From the NCBI RefSeq assembly GCF_009800925.1, contig NZ_WOYF01000002.1, positions 186,001-250,000 of the forward strand: a stretch of DNA of 64,000 nucleotides. Direction: 5' to 3'. How positions within the stretch are numbered: the first letter of the stretch is position 1; every line of letters starts with the position of its first letter. This document shows, piece by piece, positions 9,274-17,366 of this stretch. Source of the DNA: Budvicia diplopodorum (GTDB lineage: Bacteria > Pseudomonadota > Gammaproteobacteria > Enterobacterales > Enterobacteriaceae). The translations under genes were made by a program, and so were the position numbers. Below the pieces are notes generated by a model, which worked only from the letters and a program-made list of their open reading frames with translations, was not told the DNA's origin and ran no database searches.

Positions 9274-10644
9274 TCAGAAAAAGTATTTAAAACGTACGCG
9301 TGTACCGTAGCGATCGTCATTATCTGCGTTTTCGTTATTAGACAGTACTGTAGACCAGTAGGCTCCGAGATAGATATTAAAATTCTGCATATCCAGCACG
9401 TTAGGGATTTGATATGACGCATGAACGGTATGAATATCATACTTACCAGCTTGGTCTATTATGCACTGTGAATCACAGGTGTCTGGGCGCACGTTGGAGA
9501 AATTTTCGATATTATTGTGCGCATAGATATAACCCAATTCGAACCGCTTCCAGAGTGCATTAATCCCGGCTGAAAAATCTTTTTCATCCGGGGCATCAAG
9601 ATAAGCCGTATTAATATTCATCACCACCCCATTATCAGGATCGTGTTTCAGACCATTCCAGTTCATCGTGAGTCCGTAACCTGTTCTGTCTGACTGATCC
9701 ACCCAGCGGTCACGGCTATCGTAATAACCGTAGGCGTTACTGACGACGTTAGACTCCATTGCAGCCGCGATGCTAAAAGAATCCTGCGACCAGGCCATCA
9801 CTGGCCGCAAATAGACTACGTTCTTATCATTGGTCAACGTATAACCGTGATAACTTTTATCAACAAATAGGTCGCTGCCATCTTCAATAAGGGTATTAAG
9901 CTCGAAATACCAATTATCGATAGTTTTATTCACCAGAAAGTTCCCACCCGAACCTGAGCGCCCGCGCCCTTCTTTCATCATATAAATATAACCGAAGCCA
10001 TCATCATAAAGGTCGTCGGCGGTATTACCAGAATACTTAACAAAAGTGTCTTGATTAAGCGGAAACATGTCCCGAGCTTCAAAACGGCCAATTTTCACCG
10101 TCCAATCCCGTTCTTGGCCAAAGAAAAATACAGCGTCATCAAGATTCACTCCGCCATTCATATCTGCCAGCGGTTGGACGCTAAACCCCGCAAAATTACC
10201 GTTAGTCAGGGTGCGATAACCGTCAACACCTAGCAAAATACGGCCATTCAAATTCCACTGCTCGTTGCTGGTATCATTATTTCGTATTAACGTTCCTTTA
10301 CGGCTTTCGGCGTCCATATTAAATTCAACATCGCCATAAACTTTAAGATCGCCATAGCCACTTAATTTTAATGCGGATGGAGTGGCATTTTTCTGGCTCT
10401 CTTGGGCAGCCGTTACGCTTACAACGGTTACCGGTAAAGCCGACGACTCAGAAGTTTGTACGACATTTTTTGCATTTAATTGCGCTATTTTATCCTCTGC
10501 GCGCTGGGCGCGTTTTTCTGCGGCCAGCAATCGTTGTTCCAATTGCTGCAAACGTTGCTCAATGGTATTTTCCGACGCGGTAGACCGAACCTCTGGGACA
10601 GCCAGAAATAGGCCAACCGCCAATGCGAATAGGGCTTTATTCAT
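9274..10644 (-). CDS. Putative carbohydrate-specific outer-membrane porin
   Basis: 456-residue predicted outer-membrane channel. It has a signal peptide, then a coiled-coil segment with heptad-like Leu/Ala spacing (TIEQRLQQLEQRLLAAEKRA, about residues 27-46) as seen in ScrY/RafY-type sugar porins. A Gly/aromatic-rich beta-barrel region follows (LSGYGDLKVYGDVEF onward) and ends in FKYFF with a terminal Phe. A CDSQC cysteine pair lies in a probable outer loop. The ribosome site is AAGGA. It is downstream of the alpha-L-rhamnosidase and MFS genes in the same direction, so its cargo is probably a rhamnose-containing oligosaccharide or glycoside. That substrate is inferred from context only. Confidence 0.8.
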   Translation of the reverse strand: MNKALFALAVGLFLAVPEVRSTASENTIEQRLQQLEQRLLAAEKRAQRAEDKIAQLNAKNVVQTSESSALPVTVVSVTAAQESQKNATPSALKLSGYGDLKVYGDVEFNMDAESRKGTLIRNNDTSNEQWNLNGRILLGVDGYRTLTNGNFAGFSVQPLADMNGGVNLDDAVFFFGQERDWTVKIGRFEARDMFPLNQDTFVKYSGNTADDLYDDGFGYIYMMKEGRGRSGSGGNFLVNKTIDNWYFELNTLIEDGSDLFVDKSYHGYTLTNDKNVVYLRPVMAWSQDSFSIAAAMESNVVSNAYGYYDSRDRWVDQSDRTGYGLTMNWNGLKHDPDNGVVMNINTAYLDAPDEKDFSAGINALWKRFELGYIYAHNNIENFSNVRPDTCDSQCIIDQAGKYDIHTVHASYQIPNVLDMQNFNIYLGAYWSTVLSNNENADNDDRYGTRVRFKYFF

Positions 10645-10694
10645 AAACTAATCCTTGTAACAAAATAGATAATGTAATTTCTCAATGAGGGTTT

Positions 10695-10724
10695 ATTACG
10701 GCCACACCAATACGTGACCGTAAT
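10695..10724. other. Hairpin between rhamnosidase and porin genes
   Basis: Imperfect inverted repeat with 11-base arms (ATTACGG-C-CAC and GTG-A-CCGTAAT, one mismatch) inside the 103-base gap. On the minus strand it is not followed by a T-run. An mRNA-stabilising or processing hairpin that lets the porin be expressed at a different level is more likely than a terminator. Confidence 0.4.
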
Positions 10725-10747
10725 TTTCTGATGTAAAAACTGAATAA

Positions 10748-13426
10748 TTAACTTTGGGCGCATCTCCAGTAATCAATGACATAACTACCGGAACCCGCAT
10801 CTGCACTAAAACCATTGCCGCTGGTATTAAAATCAAGATATTCCGCGTTAATAATTTCAGTGGCATCCGTTAATTGAATAGTGGCAGTGGTATTGGGCGG
10901 TACGGTAACAGAAAGAGAAATAAGCTGTTTTTCTGGAAGATTTTGCTCGACGCTCCAACTCACTTTAATCATGCCGTATACTGAACAATAGCTGGCGTCT
11001 ACCCACATCAACCCGCCGCCAATTTCTGGCTTAATAAGCTGACGTTTAAAAGCAGGTTCATCCTCATCGGTTTCAATCCCGGCCACCGCACGGTATAACC
11101 ACTCACCAATGGCACCATAGGCGTAATGATTGAATGAGTTCATCGCCGGATCCCACATCGAACCGTCTGGTTTTATGCCATCCCAGTGTTCCCAAATGGT
11201 GGTGGCACCCGCCTTAACCTGATAAAGCCAAGAGGGGAAATCCTCTTTTAACAGAAGCTGCCAAGCTTCCTTGGCGTGGCCGTTCTGGCTTAATGCATGA
11301 CAAAAATAGGGCGTTCCAACAAAACCAGTAACCAGATGGCCCTCATTTTCATGCAGTAACTCCACCAACGTATTGACGGTACGTTCTTTAAAAGCCTCTG
11401 GCACCAGATTGAAGTACAGCGCGACAATATGGGCGGTTTGAGTTCTGGCGGCGAGCCGGCCATTGGGGGTAAAAAACTCGTTCTGAAAACTGGCCACAAT
11501 ATCTAGATAGAGTGCGTAATACTGTTCGTAATCTGCCGTGTGGTTTAGCGCCTTCGCCGCTTTGGCAAACAACAAGGTTGACCAGGCATAATAGGCCGCA
11601 CAGATAAGCTCGTTGGGCGTCGCGCCAAAATAGCTCCCTTCTTTGGCATCCAGCGCAACCCAATCACCAAACTGCAAACGGTAACCCCAGAGATGATTCT
11701 TTGAATGGGTACGCATAAATTCAATCCACCCTTTCATACTGGCGTACTGGTTTTCCAGCGTTTGTTTGTCGCCATACATCAGATACAGCGTCCAAGGGTT
11801 GATGACGGCGGCATCGGCCCAGGCGGCGGCTGAATGAGTGCGCCCCTGAGAGAGGAAACGGTCGTTATCACATTTTCCGGTCAGAATATCCGGCACGACG
11901 TGTGGCACACCGCCCTCATCCGTTTGATCAAACGCTAAATCAGTTAACCATTTAGCGAAGAAGTTGCGGGTCTGCATCAGATAGCTGGCGGTGCGACAGA
12001 AAATTTGCGCATCTCCGGTCCAGCCCAGACGTTCATCACGCTGTGGGCAGTCCGTTGGCACATCAACAAAATTCCCTTTCAGTCCCCATAAAATATTGCT
12101 ATGCAACTGATTTAAATCCACATTCGAACAGCTAAACGTGCCCGTTTGTTGCATGTTTGAATGCAGTACCTGTACCCTAATGTTTTCCAGATCGATAGTT
12201 CCAGGCCAGCTTTCCACTTTTACATAGCGGAATCCCTGAAAAGTAAAATGGGGATGATAACGTTCGGGTTGATTGCCTTTCAGAATGTATTCAATACGTT
12301 GTTTTGCGGTGCGAAGATTCTCAAGATAAACGTTACCACTGGCATCAAGCACTTCAAAATGGCGAAGCACTACCTTATCACCGGCCTTTCCCTGAACGGT
12401 AAATTCAACCCAGCCACTGAGATTTTGTCCAAAATCAATGACCGTATCACCCTGGGGAGTGGTCAATAAGGCCACAGGGGCGAGCGTGTCGATGTGTTGG
12501 ATCGTGGCGCAGCCCTGAGCACGCAATACCGCTTTACTGGCTCTGACGATCTCCACGTCGCGCCAGCCGCTGGCATCAAAATTGACGGTGTCCCAGCCGG
12601 TTTTTTCTTGCCGGGCATCATAAATTTCACCGTCGTATATTTCGGAAAACAACACCGGCGCATCGGCGGCCTGCCATGATAGATCGGTGACTATCGTCTC
12701 CTGACGTCCATCTTTGTAATTCACCACCACCTGACAAATAAAAGCCGTCCGCTCGCCATAATAATTACGATAACGATTAAAGCTCATATCGCCTTTATAC
12801 CATCCGGCACCTACCATCGCGCCAAGCACGTTTTCCTGACTGTTGATAAGTGAAGTCAGATCGTAAGTCTGATACAACAGGTGATGGTGATAGCTAGTCC
12901 AGCCCGGAGTGAGTTCGTCATGACCGACCTTCTGTCCATTAAGGTGTAGGTTATAAACCCCTAATGCACTGGCATGCACAAAAACAGAGTGGATAGCTTC
13001 GATTGGCGGAAGTTGTAGCGGTCTACGCAATAACGTCCCTGCTGAAAGATGTTTATCCGAGGTCTGTTCCGCTGAGATAAACTCGGCCTGCCAATGTTGC
13101 GCCGGTAATCCAGTAACAAATGAGGCAATATCACTCCAGTTACTGACCTCCCCATGATTATCGGTAATTTTAACCCGTGCATAATAACGCCATGAATTTT
13201 TTAGCGTCAGGTCAAGCACCACAATATGATTTGACTGGTCTCCATTTACTGTGCCGCTATCATGAATTATCGTGCTAAAACATGCCTGTTCGCTTATTTG
13301 TAACTGCCAGGTTTGCTGCACCACGCAGCGTCGATCGCTGTCAATCGTCCAGCCAAATACCGGAACGGATTCCACGCCATCTAATTGCTCAACATAATTT
13401 AGCGTTATCTTATTTACTGCCAACAT
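10748..13426 (-). CDS. Alpha-L-rhamnosidase, glycoside hydrolase family 78
   Basis: Hydrolase that releases terminal alpha-L-rhamnose from glycosides. The 892 residues show the usual GH78 order: N-terminal beta-sandwich domains with YNLHLNGQKVG near 158 and TPGW near 173; a further beta domain with DFGQNLSGW near 331; the (alpha/alpha)6 catalytic domain with DCPQRDERLGWTGDAQ at 459-474 (acidic residues D459, D464, E465, D472) and WEHWDG at 745-750, the known region of the catalytic base Glu; and a C-terminal beta domain. There is no signal peptide, so it acts in the cytoplasm and needs an importer. The MFS gene 39 bases upstream and the porin downstream fit that. The natural substrate (plant flavonoid rhamnoside, pectin fragment or other) cannot be told. 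Confidence 0.93.
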   Translation of the reverse strand: MLAVNKITLNYVEQLDGVESVPVFGWTIDSDRRCVVQQTWQLQISEQACFSTIIHDSGTVNGDQSNHIVVLDLTLKNSWRYYARVKITDNHGEVSNWSDIASFVTGLPAQHWQAEFISAEQTSDKHLSAGTLLRRPLQLPPIEAIHSVFVHASALGVYNLHLNGQKVGHDELTPGWTSYHHHLLYQTYDLTSLINSQENVLGAMVGAGWYKGDMSFNRYRNYYGERTAFICQVVVNYKDGRQETIVTDLSWQAADAPVLFSEIYDGEIYDARQEKTGWDTVNFDASGWRDVEIVRASKAVLRAQGCATIQHIDTLAPVALLTTPQGDTVIDFGQNLSGWVEFTVQGKAGDKVVLRHFEVLDASGNVYLENLRTAKQRIEYILKGNQPERYHPHFTFQGFRYVKVESWPGTIDLENIRVQVLHSNMQQTGTFSCSNVDLNQLHSNILWGLKGNFVDVPTDCPQRDERLGWTGDAQIFCRTASYLMQTRNFFAKWLTDLAFDQTDEGGVPHVVPDILTGKCDNDRFLSQGRTHSAAAWADAAVINPWTLYLMYGDKQTLENQYASMKGWIEFMRTHSKNHLWGYRLQFGDWVALDAKEGSYFGATPNELICAAYYAWSTLLFAKAAKALNHTADYEQYYALYLDIVASFQNEFFTPNGRLAARTQTAHIVALYFNLVPEAFKERTVNTLVELLHENEGHLVTGFVGTPYFCHALSQNGHAKEAWQLLLKEDFPSWLYQVKAGATTIWEHWDGIKPDGSMWDPAMNSFNHYAYGAIGEWLYRAVAGIETDEDEPAFKRQLIKPEIGGGLMWVDASYCSVYGMIKVSWSVEQNLPEKQLISLSVTVPPNTTATIQLTDATEIINAEYLDFNTSGNGFSADAGSGSYVIDYWRCAQS

Positions 13427-13465
13427 GGTGAATTACTCCATTTTTCTATCAGAAGAAAGAGACTG

Positions 13466-14770
13466 TCAGTTGTGTACGATATTATTTAGCGCGGCGTCAG
13501 CAGGTTTAGGCTGTTCCTCAATGAGCGTTTGAACCTCTGTACTGAATTCATTTCGCTGTTGACCGTGAAAACATAACCAGCCAATAAGTAGACCGACGCC
13601 TGCAGTAGATGCCAAAATGCAATAAAGAACGCTCGGGCCGGCATCAAGTAATACCGGAGTGACAAAGGCCAACATTCCACAGGATAAACGGGCGATCGCG
13701 ACAATCACGCCCTGAGCGGTTGATCGCAGCATGGTAGGAAATGACTCCTGAGACCATACTTTCATAATGCCTTCGAATGCCAGCCCGTTACCGAGACTGC
13801 AAAACAATATGCAGAAGAACCAAGAAGCTGCGCTGAAATTCAACAACACCGGCATGGCATACCCACTGGTTATCAGAACGGCACCAAGCACAAAAAAAGG
13901 CATGCGTTTAGGCGTATCGACAATACGCATAAATAGAATTCCTGATGCCATGCCTAGCGGCATAATAATGAGATTCCATAGCGAGTTGGTCGTGACCGAA
14001 ATACCAACCACATTCACGGCAACATAAGTACCAAATTGCCCACCGGTATTGGCGGCCAGATTGACGAAGGTATAAAAAAGACACAGAGCAGTAAACGGCC
14101 ACAGGTATTTGCCACGGAATAAATCGCCCCAGGCCGTTTTCTGCGCACGAACCGTCGTCAGGCCACGACGTTGTTCATCTCTTGCCGCCAACCACAGTGA
14201 CGATTCGGGGATAAACCAGCGTAATACCAGCAATACCGTTGCTACGCCGCCCACGTGTAAATACATTATCTGCGCCCCAACTATTCCCCAATCGCCAACC
14301 AAAGAGGAAATCGCCATGGTGGTACCTATCCCCACGGTCCACAGTAAATTGGAAAAAGCAATAATCTTGCCGCGATTACCTTCACTGGCGGCTTCTGAAA
14401 TGGTTGCTAAAGAAACCGGCAAATCGGCTCCTGTCGCCAGCCCAATCAGGATCGTTCCCACCAGCAATAACGGGAACGTCAGGCCAAACGCCAACAGTAA
14501 CGTCCCCACGATTATCATCGCCATGGTTAAAATAAATACGGAACGACGGCCAACCCTATCGCCGAGTCGTCCGCCGGTTAATGCACCGACGGCAATGCAC
14601 AAAGTGAGCAACCCAGAGAGAATACCAATCTCCGTCGAGGTGGTGCCAATCGCCTTTTGGTAGATAACCAGCGCAGTGCCGTTGGAAATAATGGCAGCAG
14701 AATCAATATATGAAGCCATTCCAGATACAACACCTACATACCAGGGATTCGGCTCTTTATTTCTGGTCAT
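13466..14770 (-). CDS. MFS transporter, sugar-porter-like, likely rhamnoside uptake
   Basis: 434-residue inner-membrane protein with about 12 hydrophobic segments. The MFS loop-2/3 signature is GGRLGDRVGRRS, after residue 65, and the mid-protein signature PESSLWL is typical of sugar-porter members. The ribosome site is AAGGA before ATG 14770. It is first in a minus-strand run with the rhamnosidase (39-base gap) and porin, and sits downstream of a RhaR-like regulator. The likely role is proton-coupled import of intact rhamnosides for the cytoplasmic hydrolase. Family membership is clear; substrate is inferred from neighbours. Confidence 0.87.
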   Translation of the reverse strand: MTRNKEPNPWYVGVVSGMASYIDSAAIISNGTALVIYQKAIGTTSTEIGILSGLLTLCIAVGALTGGRLGDRVGRRSVFILTMAMIIVGTLLLAFGLTFPLLLVGTILIGLATGADLPVSLATISEAASEGNRGKIIAFSNLLWTVGIGTTMAISSLVGDWGIVGAQIMYLHVGGVATVLLVLRWFIPESSLWLAARDEQRRGLTTVRAQKTAWGDLFRGKYLWPFTALCLFYTFVNLAANTGGQFGTYVAVNVVGISVTTNSLWNLIIMPLGMASGILFMRIVDTPKRMPFFVLGAVLITSGYAMPVLLNFSAASWFFCILFCSLGNGLAFEGIMKVWSQESFPTMLRSTAQGVIVAIARLSCGMLAFVTPVLLDAGPSVLYCILASTAGVGLLIGWLCFHGQQRNEFSTEVQTLIEEQPKPADAALNNIVHN

Positions 14771-14855
14771 AATACATATCCTTCATCATTATTGTGTGAG
14801 GTAATAAATACGACTACTCTTCCCGGCTGCATTTATCAGGCATGAGCGAACCCTT

Positions 14856-14876
14856 GGCGTAATTTGTTATTACGCC
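14856..14876. promoter_or_regulatory. Inverted repeat GGCGTAAT-N5-ATTACGCC upstream of the MFS/rhamnosidase operon
   Basis: Perfect 8-base arms with a 5-base spacer, 86 bases upstream of the MFS ATG. The half-site GGCGTAAT recurs at 16007-16014, upstream of the AraC-type gene. No T-run follows on either strand. It could be an operator for this regulator or another factor, or a hairpin at the 3' end of the regulator mRNA. Confidence 0.4.
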
Positions 14877-14999
14877 GTCGAATAAAAATATAAATATCGC
14901 CTTAACTACAGAGGGCTATTTACTACGCCACACTAATTAGCATCACCACCAAAGCTTTCGACTGGCTCATATACATTATCGGGTACTATGGTAATAGGC

Positions 15000-15842
15000 C
15001 TAGCGGCAGATCCTACGCTCCTGCGTTGGCGTATGGCGGAACTGCCGGTTATAGGATTCAGTTAAGCGTGAAGAGTTCGCAAAGCCGCAGTTGATCGCAA
15101 TATCACTAATGCTTTTATCTGTAGTACGTAATAGCTCTTGGGCCTTCATTAAACGGAACACCTGCTGGAATTGGCCCGGAGTAAAACCCGTCACGTCTTT
15201 AATAAAACGAAACATTGTACGTCTGGCAATGCCACTTTCATCGCATAACTGGTTCCAGCAGACATTGTGCATATAATTATGTTTAAGAAAGTTAATCAGG
15301 TATTGACGGCTGGCATGTTCAAAAACTTGACGATCGCATTTCTGATAAAGATTCTGGCAAAGCGTACCGAGAATTGAGAGTACGGCAGATTCTGTCGCTG
15401 AAAAATAAATGTCATCATATTTATCATCGTTTTTGTTGCTAATGAATTCGCACTGTTGTGTGATAGCAAGCAGCTCATTACATGACAGCGTCATATCACG
15501 CAGGGGTAAGTTGCCTTGCGCTTCCCTTAGCAACGCCAGCAACCGTTCCACATTATTAATGAAATTAAATTCACGTTCTTTATGTATTAATAAATTAATT
15601 ATCGATAGGTTATTTATGGATAAATAACTGTGGGTATCATTCACTGAGATAAAAAAGAAATCTCCTTTATAGATAAACTCTACGCAATCATTAATAATGT
15701 GAAAACCGCTACCGTCGCGAACAATAACAATCTCATCAAAATCGTGCCCGTGGGCATTCTCCATCATTTGCTTATTCAGCATAAATACACAGAATGCATG
15801 TTGCTCAGACTGAAAGAAATCGTTACTTTGTAATATCCGCAT
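15000..15842 (-). CDS. AraC-family transcriptional regulator, RhaR/RhaS-like
   Basis: 280 residues from ATG 15842, chosen because GGTGG lies just upstream; an in-frame ATG at 15884 has no ribosome site. The N-terminal cupin region (RILQSNDFF, HGHDFDEIVIVRDGSGFHIIND, GDFFFISVNDTHSY) resembles the sugar-binding domain of RhaR. The C-terminal part has two helix-turn-helix segments (WNQLCDESGIARRTMFRFIK and SISDIAINCGFANSSRL) typical of AraC/XylS proteins. Gene order and the RhaR-like sensor suggest it activates the MFS-rhamnosidase-porin genes in response to L-rhamnose or a rhamnoside. It is a separate unit 229 bases upstream. Rhamnose as inducer is inference. Confidence 0.88.
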   Translation of the reverse strand: MRILQSNDFFQSEQHAFCVFMLNKQMMENAHGHDFDEIVIVRDGSGFHIINDCVEFIYKGDFFFISVNDTHSYLSINNLSIINLLIHKEREFNFINNVERLLALLREAQGNLPLRDMTLSCNELLAITQQCEFISNKNDDKYDDIYFSATESAVLSILGTLCQNLYQKCDRQVFEHASRQYLINFLKHNYMHNVCWNQLCDESGIARRTMFRFIKDVTGFTPGQFQQVFRLMKAQELLRTTDKSISDIAINCGFANSSRLTESYNRQFRHTPTQERRICR

Positions 15843-16171
15843 AGAACCACCATCGGCAAAAAAATATATATTCGGCAGAATCATTTTTGACTTTTAAATA
15901 TGAATCCCTAGTAAAAATAATAACTAATTAATTAAGTAATACTGTTTTAATACCCCAAATTAAACAGTAATAGTTATGACAAGTCTATATATCAAGCTGG
16001 CACTGAGGCGTAATTAGGTGTGATATAGTCGCTATTTTACCGTATTAATGGTAAAAGCCAGGAAAAATCACAGGAATAAACCGGTGACGCCTGTGATTGA
16101 TAGCCTACAAATAAGCTGCAGTATTAACAAAACAATCTTCTTCCCCATCCTCCCAATAGCCACTACAATGG

Positions 16172-16278
16172 CCCGTTCTCAACGGGGTGCTGTAAAGGCT
16201 GAGAATGTGTTTATAAGAGATAAACCATACCCGTCGAACCTGATCCGGCTAATACCGGCGAAGGGATTTGGGAGTGAA
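16172..16278 (+). promoter_or_regulatory. TPP riboswitch (THI element) of thiBPQ
   Basis: The leader ends about 80 bases before thiB. It contains the THI-box signature elements in order: ACGGGGTGC, AAGGCTGAGA, ACCC, GAACCTGATC, CCGG-CTAATA-CCGG (the P3-side hairpin) and GCGAAGGGA. CTC near 16178 can pair with GAG near 16271 to close the P1 stem. Thiamine pyrophosphate binding is expected to repress thiamine uptake genes, probably by masking the ribosome site, as no clear terminator follows. The rest of the 516-base gap back to the AraC gene shows only AT-rich sequence. Confidence 0.95.
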
Positions 16279-16358
16279 TGATGCGTCGTCGATCCCTTTG
16301 CACCCGCGCATTCAAGCTGCTCAAAGACTTTTGCCTACTATTTTATTAGGAGCGCAAA

Positions 16359-17366
16359 GTGTTTACTAAATTCATCGCTACGGCACTGGTGTTAATCACC
16401 GTCCCGCTGCTGGCCAATGCGGCTAGCGTGAAGCCCACTCTGACCGTTTATACCTACGACTCTTTTGCCTCTGACTGGGGCCCCGGACCTAAAATTAAGC
16501 AGGCCTTTGAGGCGCAATGTCAGTGTGAACTGAAGTTTGTGCCTTTGGCTGACGGGGTATCGCTGCTAAACCGCTTACGCATGGAAGGCAAAAACAGCAG
16601 CGCTGACGTCATACTCGGCCTTGATAACAATCTGGTGGCGGCGGCTGAAAAAACTGGCCTGTTTGCGCCGCACTCTATTGATGTCAATGCCCGTTCGCTG
16701 ACCTTGCCCGGCGGCTGGAAAAATCCGATATTTATTCCTTATGACTACGGCTACTTTGCCTTTGTCTACAATAATCAACGTTTAAAAAACCCACCGAAAA
16801 GCCTGCATGAACTGGTAGAAAGCCCTGAACCATGGAAAGTCATTTATCAGGATCCGCGCACCAGCACGCCGGGGCTAGGCTTAATGCTGTGGATGCAAAA
16901 AGTCTATGGTGATAAAACCCCTGAGGCCTGGCAGAAGCTGGCAAAGAAAACCGTTACCGTCACCAAAGGATGGAGCGACGCTTACGGACTATTTTTGAAA
17001 GGCGAAGCGGATTTAGTGCTCAGCTATACCACCTCCCCGGCCTATCACGTGATTGAAGAAAACAAGCATCAGTACGTGGCGGCACCGTTCAGCGAAGGCC
17101 ACTATATGCAGGTGGAAGTGGCCGGGCAGTTAGCGTCGAGCAAGCAGCCCAAGCTAGCTGCTGAATTTATGTCATTTATTACCACGCCGGCCTTCCAGTC
17201 ACAAATCCCAACCGGCAACTGGATGTATCCGGTGATAGACCTTCCGCTGCCGCAAGCCTTTACTCAAACGGCAAAACCGGCCCACACGCTGGAGTTCAGC
17301 CCGCAGGAAGCGTCAGATAACCGAGCATCTTGGATTCAGGCATGGCAAAGCGCCGTCAGCCACTAA
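16359..17366 (+). CDS. thiB: Thiamine/TPP ABC transporter substrate-binding protein
   Basis: Periplasmic protein (TbpA) that captures thiamine, thiamine phosphate or TPP for the ThiPQ importer. 335 residues; signal peptide of about 21 residues ending ANA. Family features: LTVYTYDSFASDWGPGP at the mature N-terminus, CQCELKFV disulfide-type cysteines, ADVILGLDNN, FIPYDYGYFAFVYN and TVTKGWSDAYG. The ribosome site AGGAG lies 9 bases before GTG 16359, so this is a GTG start. First gene of thiBPQ, under the TPP riboswitch, overlapping thiP by 25 bases. Confidence 0.97.
   Translation: MFTKFIATALVLITVPLLANAASVKPTLTVYTYDSFASDWGPGPKIKQAFEAQCQCELKFVPLADGVSLLNRLRMEGKNSSADVILGLDNNLVAAAEKTGLFAPHSIDVNARSLTLPGGWKNPIFIPYDYGYFAFVYNNQRLKNPPKSLHELVESPEPWKVIYQDPRTSTPGLGLMLWMQKVYGDKTPEAWQKLAKKTVTVTKGWSDAYGLFLKGEADLVLSYTTSPAYHVIEENKHQYVAAPFSEGHYMQVEVAGQLASSKQPKLAAEFMSFITTPAFQSQIPTGNWMYPVIDLPLPQAFTQTAKPAHTLEFSPQEASDNRASWIQAWQSAVSH

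Noticed and set aside
14109-14663. 184-codon plus-strand open frame inside the MFS gene
   Set aside because: Antisense shadow with Pro/Ser/Thr-rich low-information sequence opposite membrane segments.
16048-16281. 77-codon plus-strand open frame before thiB
   Set aside because: It runs straight through the TPP riboswitch, has no family resemblance, and its codons follow the RNA motif rather than a protein.
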